Assembly (NCBI RefSeq): GCF_964340395.1
Contig: NC_135570.1
Span: forward strand, 3,854,822 to 3,918,821
DNA length: 64,000 nt
Source of the DNA: Glandiceps talaboti
Taxonomy: Eukaryota > Hemichordata > Enteropneusta > Spengelidae
Direction: 5' to 3'
Shown: piece by piece, positions 54,801 to 64,000 of the stretch
Layout of the letters: every line of letters starts with the position of its first letter
Numbering within the stretch: position 1 is the first letter of the stretch
Translations under genes and position numbers: made by a program
The notes under the pieces: model-generated
The model's input: the letters and a program-made list of their open reading frames with translations, nothing else
The model's database searches: none
Told to the model about the DNA's origin: nothing

Positions 54801-57800
54801 TTAGATGAAAACAACACCATAAAATGCTAATTCTCAACAAATCTAATCTAATCTTAACAAGATTTGATGAATGATTCTATATCTATCAAAGCTAAAACCT
54901 GCGAAGTTAAACATTTTGAAATTTCTATTTTCAATTGTTTGAAATCTGTTATACGAGTCAAAAGTCATTCTTGTTACTCTATGCGAATTGCTATTAAGTG
55001 ACTACCTGTAAAATTGCTGGGGCAACGCTCACAGCTGATTGAGAGTTGTGAATGTAATCTAAAATTGTCTTAACTTTTACGACAATGTAATATTATATAT
55101 TAATGGCTATTATACAGGGTTCAATAAAAGGTCATTCAAATATCCTATACACAGAAAGTAACTAGAAAATTATCAAGGTGGATGACCAAGCAAAATGCTA
55201 TAATAATTGCAAAAACTAGTCTCATGGTTTTAATTAACTGTCCTAAATCCAGAAGCCTTACAATTGAAATTGTAAGACTTTCACCTAAACTGCTCCAGGG
55301 AATTATAATTACAGGGTGTGAAATCTACTCTGATTGAAAAATCACTACCTTGCCTTGGGTTCATTTTAATAAGAAATGTTGTCATTTAGAATTCATGCTC
55401 AGCTTCAAATCTGCCATTCTTTTGAACTCTCTAAGATTTTAATTTACGTATATCCCTTTATTGTTTCAAAAATATATAACCTAGATTAAACTTTGACCAT
55501 AGCTTGATTAAAACACGCTGTATAGCTGGAAGTCAAATTATGTATGATTTGTAGATAAAGTGTGCGCCAGCAAACAAAACATTTTCATTTAATTGCAAAG
55601 TGGATTATAGGTGGTGTTTTATACAAAGTTAAAACTGACATTGAGCTTGAAGCAATTAAAGAGTTCAGAGTAATATTGATCATGGAATAATCATCTTAAA
55701 TTTTGGTTTTATTAGAAGTTAGACCCTCGACTCAGATATCGCCATATGATCTCAGTCCACAGCGGTTTTTTATAATAGATCGACTTTCTCTAAAGCAACT
55801 GGCCTAATGCAAGGCCTGTACAGTACAGCTATTATGGCTAGAATCTAATACTAAATTACAAAATACAGTAGAGACGTTGATTATTATATGATATTCCTCG
55901 GTATCCCAACTAAACTGACTTTACTAGTATTTTGTATTTTGTACATTATTTACAAAAACAGCTTCACAATAAATTGTTCAACTATTTTGCAGATAGGTAC
56001 TGGAAATCACATGGGGTGTGAGGCACAATATATAATATGTAGGTATAGAGATATTCTTCTATGAAACTATGTTCACCTATAGATTAATCTATCTGGCTTA
56101 ATACTCATGAAATGTTCAATGATGCATAATGCAATCATCTTTCTCTCCTCTCTTTCATATATGGCTGCTCACTGCCATTATATTTTTCAAGATATTCTCC
56201 TTCCTGTTGGGCTCCATGTCGATTGATAAACACTTCCTTCAAATGCAATGACCCATAATAAAGATGCTTGAAAAGTTTGTCTCAAAAGCCTACACCGTAA
56301 AAATGTGCCCACCAGACAATGTGTCAAAACGTGACACAATTGCAAGAAAATTGTATTGCTAACAAGGGTGATTTTCGGCATGGCTACATAAGGTTTTTCC
56401 TTTGTGTGTGTTTGTCAAACTGTCACCATCCAGTGTTTCACTTGTGGCAAAATATGAAAAATAATTTAGTCTCAATGAAATCCAACCAATTTTCTCAAGG
56501 GAAAATGACAAGTTAGTGAATGTAGCCCTTATATGGTGAAAATTACCTTTATATTTCTTGTATACAGTCAATGGCATCAAAAAATCACTGCAAAGATGGA
56601 TATTATGCTGTAGTCAACAATACAAAAATGATGCTGTTGCACATAGTTTCTGAGATTAAATCTGTGTTTTCAAATTGTTGTATGTTCGGTAGTTAAAATG
56701 ATGTCGTGGTCAAATCGTTCTATTTTTGTTATACATGTATTGCAGACACAACTTTCAAATGAAACAAATAGTTTTCAAAAAGATTAACTTCCAACAGCAT
56801 TTTCAAATCATTGCATTTTCATGTGTGTTATTGTCATTGGCATGTATGCGAATGTTTACATAACAAGTACAAAATGGCATTGCGTTAACAAGGCTTAAGA
56901 AATTAAATTTAAAATCTTTGCCGAATGATCTACAAATATCACCCTACGAGCTACCATCATGCATGGAATGAATAATTGTAGCAAAATGTGTTACTGAAGT
57001 ATCAAAAATTGCACACTGAACGGTAATCGAAGAAGCATATGATGTTCAGAAAGTGCAAAATGATCTTTAAAAAATGAAAACAAATGTTTCTGCCAAGGGC
57101 TCATTCTCAATGTTTATGGTTATGCCAGTATACTGTAAACCAGGAAATGTTCACTATTAAAAAGGGCTTATTTTTGTTTTGCTGGATAATAAAAATATGA
57201 AAATATGTAGTGACTACAATGCCTTCCTGTACTTAATATACAGATCAGATAATTATAGTAATGCAGTAGACTGTAAAAACACAAAATTTTCTTGTGGCGA
57301 GCGACACGAAAGTATCTAGATTTACAGTACAATTAGAAAGGATGCTTACTCTATCTTCAAGCTATTCTTGTCTGCAGTAAAGTTTTATTAGTATATCAGT
57401 CTGAGTGCAGTCTATAAACTACACACGTGGACTCGTTTCTACAATCTCTTCCTCTATGCTTAGTCAAATGGACAAATACTACCAAAAATCTAGCTATTAA
57501 AATCTCCTGCTGGGGAAAGGGTGAACAGCTCATGTCTGTGGTAATCCATCACACACTGACAGGTGGTTGTAATTGGTTACTTCGTTCAGTTTAGTACAAA
57601 GGCAACCTCCAGTCTAAGTCACACAAGGATGCGATAACATCATGTTATATAAATTAATGCTCCAATAGCATTGAACTACCACTGGCACACCAGTGGCAAC
57701 AACCAAATGTTGTGCTTGAGAAAGCCATTTGACTTGATGGCAAAGAAAGAAAGATCGTAGAAAACGAGGTTATACTTATAGTTACTAGACTGGTATTTTG

Positions 57801-58537
57801 TAAGCTTTCATGGCAAACAGCACATAATACTAGTAGCAAACAAGCAACGCATTATTTTGTACATCTTGTGTGACAACAAAATTGAAACAGACATGTAAGT
57901 GAAATGTGAATATAACAAGTATGCCGATGGGTAAAACATAACGACATCAGAGAAATTTACTCTACAAGTATCTTTGTATTAAAAATATCAAAAATATTAA
58001 CAGAATTCTACTACTGCCCAGTATTCAGTAACAATAAAGAAATTTTCTATCATTAGCGTAATAGTTCAGACATGCCCCCTGCACATGCATGCTGTTGCTA
58101 TGGTAACATGTACATTCTTGAAGGTAGATATCGAGAGAAGCCTTCTTTTTGAAAATGACTTATTTGGTGTGTGTGAAATTCGAGGGCAAATGTACATGAT
58201 TGTATGCAAGTGGAACACATGTCGATCACATTTCAGTTGTTTTAGTGACTTGTTGGTGCAGTTCTCTTTTTTTTTTGTTAAAAGCTGAGAGCTCTTGCAT
58301 GTACACCTTCTACATCTACCTTCAGGCAAGGAAATTTACAACGACTGGCTTTTCTTCATTTGCTGTTCAAATATTGTATAGGTGGAAATGTGGAGACTCA
58401 ACACTTTAGCTTGGAGTTTTTGAACCAAGAAGTGAATGTAATTAGAATACAGTGGGATTTCTCATCAGGGAATAACGTACGGTGGCTTTCTTTACCCAAC
58501 GAAGAATCCGAAAAAATCAGTCACTTTATTTCCAGTA

Positions 58538-58862
58538 TAGTCTAGAGTTCTAAACTGGTACAGTATTACGTATTAAAAACTTCATTACTAATACCAGTCT
58601 AGTCAAGATGGTTACAAAAGGTGTTAAATTGTAATGCTCCCCGATAGTGAACGAAGCACAAAGGGCGCATGTCAGTAGTAATCCATCACAAACTGACATG
58701 CTGTCATCATCAATCATTAATATTCACATGACGTCATCGTGTTTATATGAACATGGTTGGGGGAACACAGATATATGTGTTCAAACAACCGTCTTGACTT
58801 GACTGGTATTAGTAACGAAGTTTTTAATACGTAATACTGTACCAGTTTAGAACTCTAGACTA
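58538..58862. mobile_element. Mutator-like MITE with 9-bp target duplication
   Basis: TTTCCAGTA at 58529-58537 and 58863-58871 flanks terminal inverted repeats beginning TAGTCTAGAGTTCTAAAC, about 75 bp long with about three mismatches. Long repeats with a 9-bp duplication fit Mutator-like elements. The interior (325 bp overall) has no transposase and includes ATGACGTCAT at 58728-58737. Confidence 0.82.
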
Positions 58863-59656
58863 TTTCCAGTAAGTTTCAGTTGATCTTCCAGTGTTCAAAT
58901 GTTACAGAATACTACCCCTAAAGTCAAACCATTTGTATGTATCTCATGATGTTGAATTTCTAATTTCATATATCTCTGATAGCTAAATTTTTTTTGTTAT
59001 GGTTGATAAATCTAGATCTATACATATTAATTAAACCTGCTCTTCAGCAATCTTAGGTCTGAAAAATAATTGTTTGATTCCAGTTACCCAACCCCACCTA
59101 GTTTTTCACGACACCTAAATTTTTTTAAAAGTATTCAAGAAAAAAAAATTAAATCGTGAAAATTATGAAGTCTCGCAAGAAATAGTGGATGCGGAAACTG
59201 ACATCTGTAATGGCTGTAATGGCTGAACATCTGATGAAAAGAAACCAATAACACAGACTATATAGAAAAACAATGCAAAATGTAACTACCTGAACTAGAC
59301 ACTCACATATGAAAAAAAATTTAAAATCTAACTACCCTGTGCACCTATTCTAAAATTGAGTGTAATCGGAACCACACACATTTTTTCTATTAATGACTGT
59401 ATATAAAAACCTAAATCTTCTATGTAACTATAGAGTGTGTATAAAAATAAATGACCATGGCATGAATAGAAAGGAGTGTGTCTTATCCTGGTATAGTTTC
59501 AAATGACGTGAAAATCAATCACAAAATTGAAAAGTCTAATCACAGTGCATACTCTTTTCTGAAACCCAACAACTATTCACTTGTAATTAGAAAATGATGC
59601 CAATGGCACTAGGGTATAACTGATATTAAAGCTGTACTTATGCTGAAACTGGAAGG

Positions 59657-59658
59657 TG

Positions 59659-59687
<29 letters not shown>
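59657..59687. repeat. Poly(T) tract
   Basis: About 31 consecutive T residues on the plus strand, next to a dispersed repeat copy. Confidence 0.95.
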
Positions 59688-59692
<5 letters not shown>

Positions 59693-59774
59693 AAGTGTTT
59701 TGTTAGATATAATGGCTTAGTTGTAATATTGTTCACCATGAGATGTGTTGAATCCCCTGTGGGTAAACACATTT

Positions 59775-60015
59775 GTGTAGGAGTACACAGTATGGTATCC
59801 AATCACATTGATTTTTGGGTTCACACATAAAAGTCAGTGCCCCTATTGAACCACAATTTCAACTTATACTACTTATAGATAAAATAGACCTCTAATTGAC
59901 ATGTACAATGTGTAATTATTGTTATTTTAACAATTTTCAGTAAATATATTGTTGGTTGTCTGATTGAAAAAATATAAAACCCTGGTTATAGCTAGTACAG
60001 GTATACCCTGAAAAC
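59775..60015. repeat. Dispersed repeat, copy 2
   Basis: Direct-orientation match to 40425-40665, diverged by substitutions and small indels. Confidence 0.7.
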
Positions 60016-60479
60016 AATCTGTTCATGATAATGATGATATTATCATGTCTTTTTCTGACTTCATCATCAACTTTTGACACTGATCAATACATTCAGTTCT
60101 GTAGTAAGCCCCAAACTTGTCTAATCTGATAGGTAGCAATCAACAAAGTATATTATTCATGCAGTTTTCACATCCATTTGTAGGGTTAAAACCCTGGCAG
60201 TTCACATTAGGATTAAAATCTAGGTATGAAAAAAAAATTAACAAAGATATAGAAAAGTTGGTCTAAGGTGATATAATGATCCTATGTTAAATTTATGGCT
60301 GTATTGACAAAATAACACTAAAGTGGGATTGAAACATTGACCTTTCAGCTGAACTGGTATAAAAGGAGGGTTCTGATTGGTCAATAAGCAGCTAGACAAG
60401 ACCAATTTATGGTCATATGGAGTGTGCTACAAAATGGTTTTCTAAAATTACAAGAAAAAAATTCACACTTTACGAAAAT

Positions 60480-60715
60480 CCTTTTCAATATGCAAATGTT
60501 CAAAATTAAAGAATTTTAGACACTTCCCTGTAAATTTACTCATTTGCATACAAAAACTAATTTCGATGTAAATCAGTCCTTTTCAATGTAACATTCACAA
60601 TTTGCATATCTAAACTCATTTGCATGTGACAACTAATTTGAATATACATCACTTATTTTCAATGATATTCATATCAATTCAGCAATTTGCATATCTAAAT
60701 TCATTTGCATATAGA
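60480..60715. repeat. AT-rich repeat with many ATTTGCAT / ATGCAAAT words
   Basis: Two diverged ~105-bp units share CATTTGCATA, CAATTTGCATATCTAAA and AACTAATTT. Confidence 0.65.
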
Positions 60716-61662
60716 TGTATGTATTGGCTACATTAAAAAACAAGCACGTCACCTTGGTTTATTGAAATGCCACATTTATTTTCTTTAATACCAGGTTGAC
60801 TAGAAGAATTACTACAAATTGAATACAAATGAGAGACAATTACTTACTGGGAAGCAGATTCTTTTATTTCAATAGCTGACAACTTGCCAAGATAGCCTTT
60901 CAATTGATGCTATTAAATCAACTCTGCATTTCTTAAAACAGTTATAGCACTGTCAGGTTATAGAAAATGAACCCTACTAATAATGTTTGGTGCATATTAA
61001 TGCATTTTCACAAACACAGAGTCTTTCCTCAACTAATTTGCATTAATCATCCCCAGTCCAGTCCAAGATGTTTATCCTTGCTTTCAAACCTATTTGGCAA
61101 GTTCGCTGTCATTTTTGCAGTAGAGTTGATCATCTTGTCTTAAATTGGTTGCATATAATAGTGTGAAAGCTAGGTGTTGAATTGCTTGGCAATATATCCT
61201 CGATCTTTGACCAGATGCCAACAAATCTGTCACACAGTGTGGTTAAGAACATACACTATTAATAAATCAGTAAGCATTTAGCGGTTGAAATGACATTAGC
61301 AACAGGAGTGACTGTGAATATCAATAGTTTCCAGCAATCGTACACTCTCTTAAGCAAAGATAAATGACGTCACACCATATTATACACTTCGAAAGAAACT
61401 GAACAAACTCCTTTTAATGTGTAGCATGCCAAGATAATTATATTATGAACCTTAACACTTGTGTAAATCAATACACAGCTTAATAGAGTTTGACAGTTGC
61501 ATATCATAAACCAATTCACTCCTTACTACTAGTACTTCTTTTTTCTGAACCATTTCAAAGTCCCATTATCTGTATTTCTCACAAGTAGGCTAACAAACGT
61601 AGCAGCCCTTATATAGTGATTTCTATGATTGCATAAAAATAAGAGCAATGTTATGTGACTTT

Positions 61663-61714
61663 CCATCATCTACTTCTGGTTGCTAGGTAACCAAAAACCC
61701 AAAGTAGAAGATGG
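61663..61714. promoter_or_regulatory. Hairpin with palindromic X-box
   Basis: GGTTGCTAGGTAACC (61678-61692) is an RFX X-box-like palindrome. It sits inside an inverted repeat, CCATCATCTACTT facing AAGTAGAAGATGG. Pattern match only. Confidence 0.35.
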
Positions 61715-62494
61715 TCCTCCATTGATGCAGATAGGCTATAGGTGACCACAAGATGCTATTTCAATATCTGGGCTACACATATGTAGATATAAATTAAAGC
61801 CTTTCGTTTACGTTATATCTTCCCAACAATCGTTTCTAATACAGTTATACTGTTGTCTTCGTATGGACAGCATCATTAATATCCATTACAAACTCATGGC
61901 CAGAAGAAATACTGCCAGAAAGAAATTGCAATCAAGTTCTTGTTACACTACAAGACATTCTAATACATGGACCTCACATCCACTCATTAATCAAACAGAC
62001 TTTACAAGATCCAAATTGTCATGTAATCCACAACTTTTAGAAATCTTTCCTTTGATATATATCTTTGATTTCCTTATTTTGATTCAAACCTCCGATGATA
62101 TATATGAAATAATTTCCATGAATTGAGAACAATTAAATAACAGATGTCTTCCTGCTCAATGCAGGTGGCAATACTACCTATAGAGATCACATTATCAAAC
62201 CTAAACAGGATATGTCCCAGTTAGTTCCTATGCTTCAATCATCAATCAATACGGATGTATACTTTCACTCCAACAGCAGCTGTTATATTTGCAAATTCTT
62301 TTTTGTGCATTTTTGATTGTACAACTTGTTTCGCATCGTACATATTATATTCAATGATTTAAATGACAAAATTGTGTTTACACATGGATATCAAGCCAGG
62401 TGGTACACTAGTGTACCATCAATGAACAGTAGATAAATGAATCTGTTAATTCAAAGAATTTAGTGGTTCCACTAAGGGTTTGTAGTATTTTGCA

Positions 62495-62515
62495 ACAATG
62501 TATGTGTGTGTGTGC

Positions 62516-62547
<32 letters not shown>

Positions 62548-62630
62548 ATGTATGTATGTATGTATGTATGTATGTATGTATGTATGCATGCATGTATGTA
62601 TGTATGTATGTATGTATGTATGTATGTACA
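62495..62630. repeat. (TG)n (TGTA)n microsatellite
   Basis: TG repeats then TGTA tetranucleotides with one TGCATGCA break. Confidence 0.96.
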
Positions 62631-63298
62631 TATAAAGGAAAATTTATGGGGGAAAGAAATTGTTGGGACTTTAGATATAATTCTCGATATTACATTATTG
62701 ATGATTGACTTCAAGATCCCTTTAAAGGTTACCGATCTTTTCTTCCTTATGTTCTCCCCACAGCCATTTATGTTACTAATGGATTCCTCACAGTCATTTT
62801 ATTATCATTTTATGTTACATCATCTACTGGGCTGGGTAGCATACTATGTTGTCATTCACACATTACAAGTAGTATAAATTTATTTATTGACTTCATTTGT
62901 TGAGAATAAAATCCCTAAGAAACTACTGTATTTTTGAATAACTGAATGACTTGTGTCTGGGTGTACAGGGAGTTGAGAACATGTCATGGATTGCAATTTG
63001 CACATTATAAATGTCTATAATGACAGCTTTGAATTAAGCAGGTTAAGCTTAGATACAATGAGGAGAATGATGCAGTATAATACTGATACACAGATACCAA
63101 AACACACACATGTGGCTGTATACAAATTACAAGACACTTGAAAGATTTTAAGTAACTGGGAATTGTTCATCATAACTTTAATCACATCCATAATATGCAC
63201 ACAATACAAGCACATAGAGGTAGGCAGACATGCATGTCAATATTACAGAAGTACATATACATGCACATACACAAACATATACATTCATATACATATAC

Positions 63299-63299
63299 T

Positions 63300-63345
<46 letters not shown>

Positions 63346-63420
63346 TAGACAGACAGACTGACAGAAAGACAGACAGATAGATAGACAGGCAGAATGAGAC
63401 AGACAGACTGCAGAGAGGCT

Positions 63421-63465
<45 letters not shown>
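63299..63465. repeat. (GACA)n microsatellite with breaks
   Basis: Two GACA blocks separated by a diverged AGAATGAGACA...GCAGAGAGGCT stretch. Confidence 0.96.
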
Positions 63466-64000
63466 TGGAACGTCTTTGATTCTTGCACTGCAGTGTTTTG
63501 TTATAATGTCTTTAGAACACAGATTAAAAGTACACTATATAATCCAAATAGTGTTCTAATCCATACTCTGACTGAATAACACCCGGCCCTAAATTTAGCA
63601 AATGCCTGTCCTCTTGAGTACTTTTAATATGAATTTCCAATCATGAAATTTTTTCTTCAACTGAAAAAAATTGAATTTACAAAACAAGAGGACCTACCAA
63701 CAGCAAGTATGCTGCTACTGCAGGAGTTCACTATGTTGACAAGATGGTTCAAATAAATTGCTATCTCCACACACGCAAGATCAGTACTGCCTGACAGACT
63801 TCAACATACACTGCTAGGCAAATCACAAAAAGGTTGAATTTTCATTTTACAAAAGGGTTGTATTTAATCACTTCTATCATAAATACAACCTGTTACTTCT
63901 TCTGTAGTTCAGCTTTCTGTATCAAAGGTTCTGTTTGAAGTATCGTATGACTGATATATATATTTTTTATTCATTCAAGATTCTTTCTCTAGACAGGGTA

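Larger units (their letters stand above)
47527..64000 (-). other. Upstream intron or 5' flank of the PKG gene
   Basis: The gene must continue upstream because exon 1 enters in mid-codon. I searched the minus strand here for a leucine-zipper/autoinhibitory exon and recognised none. Contents are repeats and inverted-repeat elements listed separately. Stretches 48240-49840, 50220-51480, 51850-58530 and 60720-62490 are AT-rich with only unrecognised short frames. Confidence 0.6.

Overview
The window is AT-rich animal nuclear DNA. Its one recognisable gene is on the minus strand: a cGMP-dependent protein kinase of the PRKG1 / Drosophila foraging type. Fifteen coding exons with GT..AG borders and compatible phases run from 47526 down to a TAA stop at 9519-9517. 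Joined, they read through 583 residues without a break: both cyclic-nucleotide-binding domains (CNB-A, CNB-B), the whole AGC kinase domain and the acidic/proline-rich tail ending in W-D-R-D-F. The N-terminal dimerisation and autoinhibitory part (about 90-100 residues by comparison with vertebrate PRKG1) is not visible. It should lie on one or more exons upstream of the split codon at 47526, beyond the window or unrecognised between 47527 and 64000. Exon style, large introns and very abundant tetranucleotide microsatellites suggest an invertebrate, probably marine; I cannot name the species.

Layout: 1-9516 is 3' UTR and flank, with microsatellites and two 30-bp minisatellites. 9517-28237 is a compact gene body holding fourteen exons split by introns of 0.3-3.6 kb, several carrying tandem repeats that touch splice sites. 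28238-47359 is a single 19-kb intron, and 47527-64000 is the start of another long intron or the upstream flank. The long introns are filled with GACA, GA/CT, CATA/TGTA and CA microsatellites, dispersed repeats and small inverted-repeat transposons: two TTAA-flanked palindromic elements, one Mutator-like element with a 9-bp duplication, one hAT-like element, and one unclassified element with a 15-bp duplication.

The kinase would be a cytosolic cGMP effector: CNB-A and CNB-B bind cGMP and release the kinase domain. All catalytic residues of the kinase are present. CNB-A is canonical, but CNB-B departs at the positions that normally give cGMP preference. A cysteine-rich open frame with a TATA-like element and a phase-2 donor lies inside the intron before the CNB-B exons and could be an alternative first exon. 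No RNA genes, CRISPR arrays or bacterial features were seen.
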